Assembly (NCBI GenBank): GCA_963798705.1
Contig: CAWCTW010000003.1
Location: 558,001-622,000 of the forward strand
Origin: AC-56 sp963798705
GTDB taxonomy: Bacteria; Actinomycetota; Thermoleophilia; Solirubrobacterales; 70-9
DNA length: 64,000 bases
Reading direction: 5' to 3'
Below the pieces are notes generated by a model, which saw nothing but the letters and a program-made list of their open reading frames with translations, was not told where the DNA came from and did not search any database. How positions within the stretch are numbered: position 1 is the stretch's first letter; every line of letters starts with the position of its first letter. Positions 41,012 through 48,773 of this stretch are shown here, one piece after another. The translations under genes and the position numbers were made by a program.

Positions 41012-41044
41012 CTACTCACGTCACCACCGGTTCCGGCGCCCTGC

Positions 41045-41461
41045 TCACGACACCACCTGGATGACGATCGTGCGCTCGCGGGCGCTGTCGTCGAAGTCGA
41101 TGAGGACGAGCTGCTGCCACGTCCCGAGCGCCAGTCGCCCGCCCTCGACGGGGACGACCTCGGAGGGACCGACGATGGAGGCTCGCTGGTGGGCGTGGGA
41201 GTTGGTGTCGTGGTTGAGCCGGTTGTGCTCGTAGTCGCCGCGGACCGGGATCAGCCTGTCGAGCAGGGCGCGGAGATCGTGCACGCCTCCGGGCTCGAAC
41301 TCCATCGTGGTCACCGCCGCCGTGGAGCCGCGAACGAACGCCGTCGCCAGCCCGTCGGCGGCGCCGGCCTCGGCGACGGCTGCCTGCACCCGGCGTGTGA
41401 TGTCCACGATGTCGGAGTGGCCGCGGGTGGACAGCCTGATCTCGCTCGTGTGCATCGCCAC
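41045..41461 (-). CDS. YjbQ family protein (secondary thiamine-phosphate synthase type)
   Basis: 138 aa, a single UPF0047/YjbQ domain. Seen: DIVDITRRVQAAVAEAGAAD, GLATAFVRGSTAAVTTMEFE, the conserved YEHNRLNHDTNSHAHQRASI stretch with metal-binding His residues, and the end GTWQQLVLIDFDDSARERTI. Some members can replace ThiE weakly in vivo; the true role is open. GTG 41461 is favoured because TACGTT lies six bases upstream. Downstream of it lie the FHA remnant and the decayed region. Confidence 0.85.
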   Translation of the reverse strand: MAMHTSEIRLSTRGHSDIVDITRRVQAAVAEAGAADGLATAFVRGSTAAVTTMEFEPGGVHDLRALLDRLIPVRGDYEHNRLNHDTNSHAHQRASIVGPSEVVPVEGGRLALGTWQQLVLIDFDDSARERTIVIQVVS

Positions 41462-41467
41462 GGGCGC

Positions 41468-41473
41468 AACGTA
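41468..41473 (-). promoter_or_regulatory. -10 element (TACGTT) of leaderless yjbQ mRNA
   Basis: TACGTT on the - strand ends six bases before the GTG at 41461. No Shine-Dalgarno sequence. Confidence 0.45.
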
Positions 41474-41490
41474 ACAGCACCGCATTCGCG

Positions 41491-41540
41491 GACGATGGAT
41501 GGATTACCGACGCCATGAGGTGGGAAATCCATCCATCGTC
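41491..41540. repeat. 15-bp inverted repeat, copy 1 of a dispersed hairpin element
   Basis: Perfect arms GACGATGGATGGATT (41491-41505) and its complement (41526-41540) enclose a 20-base loop. It lies between panB and yjbQ. A related hairpin with similar arms and a shared GCGTCGGT in the loop (reading the - strand here) lies after the tRNA gene at 59572. No U-tract follows, so it is more like a repeat than a classical terminator. Confidence 0.7.
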
Positions 41541-41627
41541 GGCCGTACCGCCCGGAGTGTTCACTCGACTCACCCGCACATGAAGCGTTCGCTCGAGTCG
41601 CGGGCGGCTTCCCTGGTGCCTGCCCTC

Positions 41628-42545
41628 CTACCAATCCCAGGGAGAGGTGGCCAGGCTCCCCTGGTCGAGGTATGAGCGCAACTCCGCCACCGCGTCGGGA
41701 TCCGCCGAGTACACGTGGTCCGCGTCGGGGAAATGTCTCGAGCGCACGTCCTCCGCGTACGAGCGCACCCCGGCCACCATCTGGTCGTGGACGTCGGCGT
41801 AGCGCTTGACGAACTTCGGCACGCTGCCGGTGGTGATTCCCAGGAGGTCGTGGAAGACGAGCACCTGGCCGTCGGTCGAGAGACCCGCGCCGATCCCGAT
41901 CACCGGCACGTCGATATGGGCCATGAGGGCGTCGGTGACGGCCGCCGGCACTGCCTCGAAGACGATCGCGAAGCAGCCCGCGGCCTGCAGCTCGTGAGCG
42001 TCGTGCGCAATCTGGATCGCAGACTCGACGGTCTTGCCCTGTGCCTTGAAGCCGCCGAGGGCGCTTGCCGACTGCGGCGTGAGCCCGACGTGGCCCATCA
42101 CCGGGATGCCCGAGGCGGCGATCGCGCGGGCGCGCTCGACCGAGGGGCCCCCGCGCTCGAGCTTGACCGCGTCGCACCCGGCCTCGCGGACGAAGCGCTG
42201 CGCGTTTTCGATCGCGTGCTCGTTCGAGCGCTCATAGGAGCCAAAGGGCATGTCGCCGATCAGAAGCGGCGTGCGCAGGCCTCGGCGCACAGCGGCGGCC
42301 ATCGTGATCATCTCGTCCATGCCGACCGGTGTCGTCGCGTCGTAGCCCAGCACGACCATCGCGGCCGTGTCGCCGACGAGGACCATGTCCACTCCGGCCT
42401 CCTCGGCCACGCGCGCCGAGGGGAAGTCGTAGGCCGTGACCATGACGATCGGCTCTCCGTCGGCCTTCATCTCGGCCAGGCGCGGCAGGGTCAACGGCGT
42501 GCGCCCGGCGCGGCCCGGTTGCGATTCCTGCGGCTGAGTGCTCAT
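41628..42545 (-). CDS. panB: 3-methyl-2-oxobutanoate hydroxymethyltransferase
   Basis: 305 aa. It adds a hydroxymethyl group from methylene-THF to 2-oxoisovalerate, the first step to pantoate. Seen: MVTAYDFPSARVAEEAGVDM, VGDTAAMVVLGYDATTPVGM, IGDMPFGSYERS, VKLERGG, VMGHVGLTPQSASALGG, VFEAVPA with the catalytic Glu, and IGIGAG. The barrel is full length. GGGAG lies before the ATG. It is the last gene of the DUF2520-panC-(panD remnant)-panB row. Confidence 0.96.
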   Translation of the reverse strand: MSTQPQESQPGRAGRTPLTLPRLAEMKADGEPIVMVTAYDFPSARVAEEAGVDMVLVGDTAAMVVLGYDATTPVGMDEMITMAAAVRRGLRTPLLIGDMPFGSYERSNEHAIENAQRFVREAGCDAVKLERGGPSVERARAIAASGIPVMGHVGLTPQSASALGGFKAQGKTVESAIQIAHDAHELQAAGCFAIVFEAVPAAVTDALMAHIDVPVIGIGAGLSTDGQVLVFHDLLGITTGSVPKFVKRYADVHDQMVAGVRSYAEDVRSRHFPDADHVYSADPDAVAELRSYLDQGSLATSPWDW

Positions 42546-42562
42546 CGATTCTCCCTTCTAGA

Positions 42563-42730
42563 TCAGGCTGCCCGGAACCTCGAACCCGGCCCGGGAGGCC
42601 GGCGGCGAGTCGAGCGAGCCGGGATGGCGAGTGGGTGAGACACCAGCCCCCGGCGCCGGTCTGGATCCGGCGCGACGTAGTCAGCGTCGCAACCGGTCAC
42701 CGTTGCCCGGTGGATCCTGGATTTCAGCAT
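42563..42730 (-). pseudogene. panD: Aspartate 1-decarboxylase remnant
   Basis: A 55-codon frame from ATG 42730 begins MLKSRIHRATVT and reads on through CDADYV. This is the almost invariant PanD N-terminus. The next residues should be GS(V/I)TID, where the Gly-Ser bond cleaves itself to make the pyruvoyl cofactor. Instead the frame goes to APDPDRRRGL and an Arg-Pro-rich tail, and stops 17 bases before panB. A normal PanD has about 130-140 residues. The gap is exactly where panD lies in many panC-panD-panB clusters, so about 250 bases seem deleted. Either a real loss or an assembly collapse. Confidence 0.75.
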
Positions 42731-42745
42731 CTGTCTGATCACTGG

Positions 42746-43603
42746 TCAGCCTCCGATCAGGACGTTGTCGATCAGGCGAGCCGAGCCGACGCGCGCCGCC
42801 ACGGCGATCAGCACCGGTCGACCGTTGAGCGTCGCGACCGGCTCGAGGCTCTCCGCGTCGCGCGCCTCGAGATACTCCGGCTCGACCCCGGCGCCGTCGA
42901 GCTCGGCGCGGGCCGCATCGAGGGCGGCGGCGGTCAGCACCTCGCCGGAGTCCGCGACCGCCTCCGCCGCACGCAGGGCTCGGCTGAGGGCGGCCGCGCG
43001 CACCCGATCCTCCGGCGCTAGGTACGCGTTTCGCGAGCTCATCGCCAGTCCATCCGTCTCGCGGACGGTGGGTAGGACCTCGATCTTCACCGGGAAGTCC
43101 AGGTCGCGGGCCATGCGCCGGATCAGGAGCGCCTGCTGGGCGTCCTTCTGGCCGAAGAAGGCGACGTCGGGCCCGACGGAGTTGAAGAGCTTTGCGACCA
43201 CCGTGGTAACGGCGCGGAAGTGCCCCGGACCCCGGCGCTCTGGCGCTCCGCAGAGCACCTCGGTCAACCTTGCGTCCACCTCGACCGCGGTCGCGAACCC
43301 GGCCGGGTAGACCTCGTCGAGCGGCGGCGCATAGGCGACGTCGGCGCCGGCGGCGCGGGCGAGCTCGAGGTCGCGAGCCTCGTCGCGCGGGTAGCTCGCG
43401 AGGTCCTCGCCCGGCGCGAACTGGGCCGGGTTCACGAAGAGGGTCAGGACGACGACGTCGCAGCGCTTGCGGGCGGCATCGAGGAGCGACAGGTGCCCGT
43501 CGTGCAGATAGCCCATCGTGGGCACGAGGCCGACCGTCCTGCCGCCTCGGTGCACCGGCGCGAGGGCCTCTCGTAGCTCTGCCCTGCTCCGCGCGACGAT
43601 CAC
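42746..43603 (-). CDS. panC: Pantothenate synthetase (pantoate-beta-alanine ligase)
   Basis: 285 aa. It joins pantoate and beta-alanine using ATP. Seen: GLVPTMGYLHDGHLSLL (HIGH-like motif), TLFVNPAQFAPGEDLASYPR, AYAPPLDEVYPAGF, LCGAPERRGPGHFRAVTTVV, PDVAFFGQKDAQQ, and MSSRNAYL (KMSKS-like). Full length. The GTG start overlaps the stop of the DUF2520 gene (GTGA). The panD remnant begins 15 bases after its stop. Confidence 0.96.
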   Translation of the reverse strand: MIVARSRAELREALAPVHRGGRTVGLVPTMGYLHDGHLSLLDAARKRCDVVVLTLFVNPAQFAPGEDLASYPRDEARDLELARAAGADVAYAPPLDEVYPAGFATAVEVDARLTEVLCGAPERRGPGHFRAVTTVVAKLFNSVGPDVAFFGQKDAQQALLIRRMARDLDFPVKIEVLPTVRETDGLAMSSRNAYLAPEDRVRAAALSRALRAAEAVADSGEVLTAAALDAARAELDGAGVEPEYLEARDAESLEPVATLNGRPVLIAVAARVGSARLIDNVLIGG

Positions 43604-44415
43604 GGCCGCGCCTCCGCGCGAGAGGCGATCGCACCGGCGCGCTCGGACAGCGCCTCGTACGCCGGCACGAGCTCCGGTGCGGCGCTTCGCAGCGCATCGA
43701 GATGGCGCTCGACGGTCGCGTGGTCCCCGCGCGCGATCGGGCCCGTGAGGGCCTGCGGACCGCGCTCGGCCCAGTTCGCCGCCGTGCGCAGGACCAGCGG
43801 CGTCAGCAGGTCGCGAGCCTCGCCGTCGACTCCCGCTCGGTCCAGCAGCTCGGCCGCCGACTCCTCGAGCGCCACGAGGAGATTCGAGGCCATCGCGGCG
43901 GCGGCATGGTAGACGGCGCGGCTCCGCTCCGGGATCTCGAACGGGCGCATGCCCAGGCGAAGCGCCAGCTCGCGGGCGAGTGCCAGCGCCTCGGGGGTCG
44001 AGCCCGCGACGGCCACGGGGGCATCGACCAGATCGCCGAGATCGTCCGGAATCGTCTGCAGGGGGTGCAGCGAGAAGACCTCGGCGCCCGCCTCGCGCGC
44101 CGCGATGAGCGCGTCGAGGGTGGTGGCGCCGCTCGTGTGGCCCACGAACCGCAGCGGAGGGATCGCCTCCGCCGTGTGCTCGCATGCGGCAGCGACCTCG
44201 CCGTCGGGCACGCAGAGCAGTGCAACCTCGGCGTCGCGGCAGGCGTCCAGCGCGTCGGAGCGACCGGCGAGGCGAACCGCGAGACCGGCGCGCGTCCCGG
44301 CGGCCGCGATCGAGCTTCCCGCTCTGCCCGGGCCGATCGCGGCTACGGTGGGGAAGGGTCGCCCGCCCGCGGCGGGCGCGGCATCGGTGGGAAGTTTCCG
44401 TTCCAGTTCCCTCAT
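43600..44415 (-). CDS. Rossmann/DUF2520 oxidoreductase, candidate ketopantoate reductase
   Basis: 271 aa. The N-terminal Rossmann fold begins VAAIGPGRAGSSIAAAGTRA (about residue 24), followed by VALLCVPDGEVAAACE and FVGHTSGATTLDAL. SLHPLQTIPDD and the helical C-terminal part (YHAAAAMASNLLVALEESA) match the Rossmann-like plus DUF2520 family. It is coupled to panC by a four-base overlap and no other ketopantoate reductase is in the cluster, so I infer the panB-to-panC step (2-dehydropantoate to pantoate, NADPH-dependent). The inference is from context; the family is otherwise uncharacterised to me. Confidence 0.8.
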   Translation of the reverse strand: MRELERKLPTDAAPAAGGRPFPTVAAIGPGRAGSSIAAAGTRAGLAVRLAGRSDALDACRDAEVALLCVPDGEVAAACEHTAEAIPPLRFVGHTSGATTLDALIAAREAGAEVFSLHPLQTIPDDLGDLVDAPVAVAGSTPEALALARELALRLGMRPFEIPERSRAVYHAAAAMASNLLVALEESAAELLDRAGVDGEARDLLTPLVLRTAANWAERGPQALTGPIARGDHATVERHLDALRSAAPELVPAYEALSERAGAIASRAEARP

Positions 44416-44575
44416 CGGAGATACCAGACGGCGTACATGCCTCGATCCGTTTCCAATCGATGGTCCGCGCCCTCGCGGGTCGCGGCCACTTCGCAGTATA
44501 GGAACGGGTGGTCACGGGTTATGCAGTACCCCGCATATTCCGCGTTGAGGCGCAGTATCCGCCGTACGGCGTGGC

Positions 44576-44581
44576 TACCAT
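44576..44581 (+). promoter_or_regulatory. -10 element (TACCAT) of leaderless UDG-tsa-rex operon
   Basis: TACCAT ends six bases before the GTG at 44588, the first gene of a nine-gene chain. No Shine-Dalgarno sequence. Confidence 0.5.
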
Positions 44582-44587
44582 CGGCCC

Positions 44588-45283
44588 GTGAGCGCGACGC
44601 ACGAGGATCGCCGTGAGCGTCTCGTCGAGGTGTATCGCGAGGCCTCCGTGTGCGAGCTTTGCCCGCTCTCGGAGACCCGCACCAAGGTCGTGTTCGGAGC
44701 CGGCAGCTCGGACGCGGACCTGATGTTCGTCGGCGAGGCCCCGGGCGCCGAGGAGGACCGCCAGGGGCTCCCCTTCGTGGGTCGTGCCGGAGCCCTGCTC
44801 ACCGAGCTGCTCGCGGGCATCGGGATGACTCGCGAGGACGTGTGGATCACGAACGTCCTTCGCTGCCGCCCCCCGGGCAACCGCGATCCGCAGCCGGTGG
44901 AGATCGAGTCGTGCCAGCCCTACACCTATCGCCAGGTGGATTTGATCCAGCCGCGCGTGATCGGCACGCTCGGGAACTTCGCCACCAAGCTCCTGACCGG
45001 CAGTCGGACCGGTATCACCAGGGTCCGCGGGACCGCGCAGGTCCACCAGATCGGAGACCGGCCGGTGTTCCTCATGCCCCTGCTTCACCCGGCGGCCGCC
45101 TTGCGAACGCCGTCCCTCGTCGACACGCTCCGCGAGGACTTCGCGAAGCTCCCCGAGCTCATCTCGAGGCCGCGCCCGGACGCGTCCGGCCGCTCGCCGT
45201 CGGCGGCCGATCTCGCCGCTGACGTCGTGCCGGCTGCGGGGGTGGCGGAAGATCCCTCGGACCAGCTCGACCTGTTCGGTTAG
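44588..45283 (+). CDS. Family 4 (type 4) uracil-DNA glycosylase
   Basis: 231 aa. It removes uracil from DNA and carries a 4Fe-4S cluster; the Cys pairs are visible as CELC near the start and RCRPPGNRDPQPVEIESC in the middle. The active-site region is LMFVGEAPGAEEDRQGLPFV, and the substrate loop HPAAAL is near the C-terminus. The last 50 residues are a disordered Asp-Ala-Pro tail that ends DQLDLFG, similar to the clamp-binding peptides of some repair proteins (inference). First gene of the tsa-rex chain; tsaE follows with a one-base overlap. Confidence 0.93.
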   Translation: MSATHEDRRERLVEVYREASVCELCPLSETRTKVVFGAGSSDADLMFVGEAPGAEEDRQGLPFVGRAGALLTELLAGIGMTREDVWITNVLRCRPPGNRDPQPVEIESCQPYTYRQVDLIQPRVIGTLGNFATKLLTGSRTGITRVRGTAQVHQIGDRPVFLMPLLHPAAALRTPSLVDTLREDFAKLPELISRPRPDASGRSPSAADLAADVVPAAGVAEDPSDQLDLFG

Positions 45284-45693
45284 TGGCCCGATCCTCGAGC
45301 CCCGCAGAAACCGAGGAGATCGGTGCGCGAATCGCAGCGGACCTCGTGCCGGGAGACGTCGTTCTCGTGAGCGGGGAGCTGGGGGCGGGGAAGACGACGC
45401 TGATCCGCGGAGCCTGCCGGGAGCTGGGCGTGACCCAGCCCGTGACCTCGCCCACGTTCACGATCGGACAGCGCTACCGAGGCCGGCTGCCGGTCTCGCA
45501 CCTCGACCTCTACCGCCTCGAGGGACTCCAGGGCGAGGAGCCCGGGCTTCTCGACGACTATCTGACTGAGGACGCCGTCGCCTTCGTGGAGTGGCCGCTG
45601 GCGGCCGAGCCCGTCCTCGATCGGATCGCGGCGCGCGTCGAGCTCGGCCACCTGGGGGGCGACGACCGGCTGATCACGGTGCGGCGGCCGTGA
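45283..45693 (+). CDS. tsaE: tRNA threonylcarbamoyladenosine biosynthesis ATPase TsaE
   Basis: 136 aa. The ATPase of the t6A complex with TsaB and TsaD, needed for ANN-decoding tRNAs. P-loop: VSGELGAGKTTLIRG. Also present are VTSPTFTIGQRY and HLDLYRLEG (Walker B-like) and FVEWPLAAEPVL. Length is normal. The GTG start shares one base with the preceding stop, and the stop overlaps tsaB (GTGA). Confidence 0.95.
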   Translation: MARSSSPAETEEIGARIAADLVPGDVVLVSGELGAGKTTLIRGACRELGVTQPVTSPTFTIGQRYRGRLPVSHLDLYRLEGLQGEEPGLLDDYLTEDAVAFVEWPLAAEPVLDRIAARVELGHLGGDDRLITVRRP

Positions 45694-46391
45694 GCACGAC
45701 CGCGGGCCTCGACACGGCGACCGACGACGTGACCGTAGCCGTGATGCGCGATTCCGAGCTGGTCGCGGAGCGGCTCGTGCCCAGGGCACACGGTGCGCAT
45801 CCGAGGCACTCGGAGACCCTCCTGGCCGAGCTCGAGTCGGCGGTCGGCGAATGCGGGGGGTGGGAGGCCGTCGATCTCCTCGCGGTGGGGATCGGGCCCG
45901 GATCGTTCACCGGGCTTCGGGTCGGGCTCGCGACAGCGCGGGCGATCGCGCAGGCGCTCGGCAAGCTCGTCATCCCTGTGGGGACGCTCGCCGCGCTCGC
46001 GGCGGGAATGGGCGACGGCCGGGAGGCCGACGTCAGGCCGCGGCTGGCGGTCCTGGACGCCAGGCGCGGGCAGGTCTTCGCGGCGCTGTTCGGGCCGGGC
46101 GGGGACGAGCGGTGCCCGCCGTTCGTCGCCTTGCCGGACGAGCTCGTCAATCGGCTTGGCGAGCGCCCGGAGACCCCCCTTGCCGCGGGATCGGGAGCGC
46201 TACGATTCCGCGGTGAGCTGGAGGCCGCGGGCGCCGAGGTGCTTCCGGACGCGGATTCGGCGCACCGGGTCCGGGCTCGGCACATTTGCCGCCTCGCCCG
46301 GGGGCGGACCCCGTCTTCACCCGAGGCCCTTCAGCCGATCTACCTTAGACCACCCGACGCGCAGCTTTGGCTTGAACGAGATTCGGCTTAG
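45690..46391 (+). CDS. tsaB: tRNA t6A modification protein TsaB
   Basis: 233 aa. Scaffold partner of TsaD. Seen: GLDTATDDVTVAV (ASKHA phosphate 1 loop), RHSETLLAELESA, and GIGPGSFTGLRVGLATARAI, the diagnostic TsaB motif. The C-terminal half is shorter and diverged, as usual. GTG 45690 overlaps the tsaE stop. The rimI start lies inside its 3' end. Confidence 0.94.
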   Translation: MSTTAGLDTATDDVTVAVMRDSELVAERLVPRAHGAHPRHSETLLAELESAVGECGGWEAVDLLAVGIGPGSFTGLRVGLATARAIAQALGKLVIPVGTLAALAAGMGDGREADVRPRLAVLDARRGQVFAALFGPGGDERCPPFVALPDELVNRLGERPETPLAAGSGALRFRGELEAAGAEVLPDADSAHRVRARHICRLARGRTPSSPEALQPIYLRPPDAQLWLERDSA

Positions 46392-46827
46392 ACAACTGGC
46401 CTACAGCGACCTGCCCGCGGTGCTCGCCATCGAGCGGCGGTCGTTCCAGACCCCGTGGTCGTTGGCCATGTTCGTGCTCGAGCTCTCGAAGCCGTCGGGA
46501 ATCTGTCTCGCGGCCGCCGCCGAGGACGGCCTGGTCGGCTACCTCGTGTGCTCCCGGTACGCCGACGTCTGGCACCTGATGAACGTGGCGGTCACGCCCG
46601 ACGCCCGCCGTCAGGGGATCGCGCGACGGTTGCTCGAGCGGCTGTTCGACGAGGCCGGCGACGACGCCCGCTACACGCTCGAGGTCCGCACCTCCAACCA
46701 CGGCGCGATCGCGATGTACGAGCGCTTCGGCTTTCGCCGAGCCGGTCATCGCCGCCGCTACTACCACGACAATGGGGAGGACGCCCTGATCATGTGGCTG
46801 GAGTCCCCGTCCGTGGTCGAGGCTTGA
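46372..46827 (+). CDS. rimI: Ribosomal protein S18-alanine N-acetyltransferase (GNAT)
   Basis: 151 aa. GNAT fold: IRLRQLAYSDLPAVLAIERR, then the acetyl-CoA loop VTPDARRQGIARRLLERLF and YTLEVRTSNHGAIAMYERFG. The order tsaB-rimI-tsaD and the sequence fit RimI, which acetylates the N-terminus of S18 (or others). The TTG at 46372 overlaps tsaB by 20 bases; no better start is visible, so the start is uncertain. The stop overlaps tsaD by four bases. Confidence 0.9.
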   Translation: MNEIRLRQLAYSDLPAVLAIERRSFQTPWSLAMFVLELSKPSGICLAAAAEDGLVGYLVCSRYADVWHLMNVAVTPDARRQGIARRLLERLFDEAGDDARYTLEVRTSNHGAIAMYERFGFRRAGHRRRYYHDNGEDALIMWLESPSVVEA

Positions 46828-47810
46828 TCCTCCTAGCGGTTGAAACCTCCTGCGACGACACCTGCGCCGCGGTAACCGACGGCGCGCGGGTCCTCTCGAA
46901 CGTCATCTCCTCGCAGGCCGCGGATCACGCCCGCTACGGCGGCGTCGTCCCCGAGGTCGCCTCGCGGCATCACCTCGAGCTCGTGAACCCGGTCATCGAC
47001 GCGGCGCTGGCCGAAGCGCGACTGGGGCTGGCGGACGTGGAGGCCGTCGCGGTCACCACCAGGCCGGGGTTGATCGGCGCCCTTCTGGTTGGCGTTGCCA
47101 CCGCGAAGGGATTGGCGGCGCCACTGCGCAAGCCGCTGGTGGGCGTGGACCATCTCCACGGGCACGCGGCGGCCAACTTCCTCGAGCCTGATCCACTGGA
47201 GCCGCCGTTTCTGTGCCTGATCGCGAGCGGCGGCCACACTCTGCTCGCCGGCGTGACGTCCCACGCGGGCTTCGACGTCCTGGGCCAGACGCTGGACGAT
47301 GCCGCGGGCGAGGCGCTGGACAAGGGTGCCCGGCTCCTCGGACTGGACTATCCGGGTGGCCCAGCCATCGAGCGGGCCGCGCGGGACGGGGACCCGACGG
47401 CGTTCGAGTTTCCGGTCGCGATGAGCCGTGAGCCCGGGCTGGACTTCAGCTTCAGCGGCTTGAAGACCGCGCTTCTCTACGCGGTCCGGGAGCTTGACGA
47501 CCGCGAGCTCGAGGCTCGGCGAGCCGATCTCGCCGCGAGCTACCAGGAGGCCGTCGTGGGCCAGCTGCTCGCCAAGCTCGAGCGAGGCTTGACCGGCGGT
47601 AGCTGGGAGGCGGTTGCCCTGGGTGGGGGCGTCGCGGCCAACTCGGTCCTGCGAAACCGAACCGCGGCACTGTGCCGCGGCCGGGGCCTGTGCCTGAAGC
47701 TCGTTCCGGCGGAGCTCTGCACCGACAACGCGGCCATGATCGCCTCGGCGGCCCGCTTCCTCGAACCCGCGCCATATCCGCGGTACCTCGCCTGGACGGC
47801 CGTGGCGTGA
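46824..47810 (+). CDS. tsaD: tRNA N6-adenosine threonylcarbamoyltransferase TsaD
   Basis: 328 aa. It transfers threonylcarbamoyl to A37 of tRNA. Seen: LLAVETSCDDTCAAV, VVPEVASRHHLELVNPVI with the metal-binding His, VGVDHLHGHAAANFLE, LIASGGHTLLAGV, LDDAAGEALDKGARLLGLDY, and ALGGGVAANSVLR. Full length and intact. The TTG start overlaps the rimI stop (TTGA). Confidence 0.96.
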   Translation: MILLAVETSCDDTCAAVTDGARVLSNVISSQAADHARYGGVVPEVASRHHLELVNPVIDAALAEARLGLADVEAVAVTTRPGLIGALLVGVATAKGLAAPLRKPLVGVDHLHGHAAANFLEPDPLEPPFLCLIASGGHTLLAGVTSHAGFDVLGQTLDDAAGEALDKGARLLGLDYPGGPAIERAARDGDPTAFEFPVAMSREPGLDFSFSGLKTALLYAVRELDDRELEARRADLAASYQEAVVGQLLAKLERGLTGGSWEAVALGGGVAANSVLRNRTAALCRGRGLCLKLVPAELCTDNAAMIASAARFLEPAPYPRYLAWTAVA

Positions 47811-48100
47811 GGGACGTGGCCCTCTATACGCGGCCGGGCTGCCATCTGTGCGACCACGCGCGGGACGTGATCGTCTCCGTACGGGAGTCGGACGGTGGAT
47901 TCGGGCTGCGCGAGATCGACATCGACGGCGATGACGAGCTCCACGCCCGTCTCCTCGAGCGCATCCCGGTCGTGGAGGTCGACGGGAAGATCGTGGCCGA
48001 GCTCCACCTCGAGGCCGCGACGCTTCGCCGGGCGCTCGCCGAGGCCGGGACCGGTACTGTCCGGTTCATGACCAACGACGCCGGCGAGAAGTGGCGATGA
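47807..48100 (+). CDS. Glutaredoxin-like protein
   Basis: 97 aa. The active site is LYTRPGCHLCDHARDVI (CxxC) and the fold continues with REIDIDGDDELHARL and IPVVEVDGKIVAELHL (cis-Pro). It is like the small glutaredoxin family proteins that precede rex in Actinobacteria. Redox role is likely but its partner is unknown. The overlaps GTGA with tsaD and ATGA with rex couple it to both, which fits a redox link with Rex. Confidence 0.88.
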   Translation: MRDVALYTRPGCHLCDHARDVIVSVRESDGGFGLREIDIDGDDELHARLLERIPVVEVDGKIVAELHLEAATLRRALAEAGTGTVRFMTNDAGEKWR

Positions 48101-48768
48101 CCGAGGACACGGTGGCGCACCGCACTCCGGCAGAGCTGTCGCTGACCGACGGTGATCGGCTGTCGCTCGGAGTGGCGGCCCGGCTCTCGCGCTATCTGCA
48201 GGTGCTGATCCAGGCGCGCAAGATGGGCAAGGAGACGATCTCCTCCCAGGAGCTCGCCGAGTACACGCACATCAACTCCACGCAGATCCGCCGTGACCTC
48301 TCCGGCTTCGGCAAGTTCGGAAAGCGGGGTGTCGGCTACCGCGTCGACTCGCTCGTGGACGAGATTCGCAGGATCCTGCGGAGCTCCGGCAAGCACAACA
48401 TCGTGCTGTTCGGCGCCGGCAACCTCGGCCAGGCGATCGCAAGCTCGGACATCTTCGCCGACCACGGCTTTCAGATCGTCTCGATCTTCGACGTCGATCC
48501 CAAGCTCGTCGGCAAGCGGTTCGGGGAGGTGGAGGTGCGGGACGTGGCGGAGCTCTCCTCCGTTGTGGAGGAACAGGACGTGGTCGTCGGCGTGCTGGCT
48601 GTCCCTTCGGCGGCCGCCCAAGACGTTGCGGACCGCCTGGTCGACGCCGGGGTGAAGATCGTCTTCAACTACTCTGAGCAGCTTCTCCAGGTCCCGCCGG
48701 ACGTGACCGTCCACACCTCCAGCCCTGCGGTCGACCTGCTCTACGCGCTGTACTTCTATTTGACCTAG
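48097..48768 (+). CDS. rex: Redox-sensing transcriptional repressor Rex
   Basis: 223 aa. Rex senses the NADH/NAD+ ratio and represses respiratory and fermentative genes. Winged helix at about 10-85: RLSRYLQVLIQARKMGKETI, SSQELAEYTHINSTQIRRDL, GKFGKRGVGYRV. Rossmann part: VLFGAGNLGQAIA, SIFDVDPKLVG, and FNYSEQLLQVPPDV, ending DLLYALYFYLT. ATG 48097 (ATGA overlap) is used; a GTG at 48091 is possible. I did not find a clear Rex operator in the window by eye. Confidence 0.95.
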   Translation: MTEDTVAHRTPAELSLTDGDRLSLGVAARLSRYLQVLIQARKMGKETISSQELAEYTHINSTQIRRDLSGFGKFGKRGVGYRVDSLVDEIRRILRSSGKHNIVLFGAGNLGQAIASSDIFADHGFQIVSIFDVDPKLVGKRFGEVEVRDVAELSSVVEEQDVVVGVLAVPSAAAQDVADRLVDAGVKIVFNYSEQLLQVPPDVTVHTSSPAVDLLYALYFYLT

Positions 48769-48773
48769 CGGCT

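Larger units (their letters stand above)
40446..41044. other. Decayed region with kinase and FHA remnants
   Basis: These 599 bases hold no intact gene. From left to right: an 18-base tandem repeat, the palindrome GAGCTCATGAGCTC at 40547, the N-terminus of a Ser/Thr kinase facing right, 120 bases I cannot assign, and an FHA-domain fragment facing left with several frame changes. It looks like a rearrangement or deletion scar. Confidence 0.6.
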
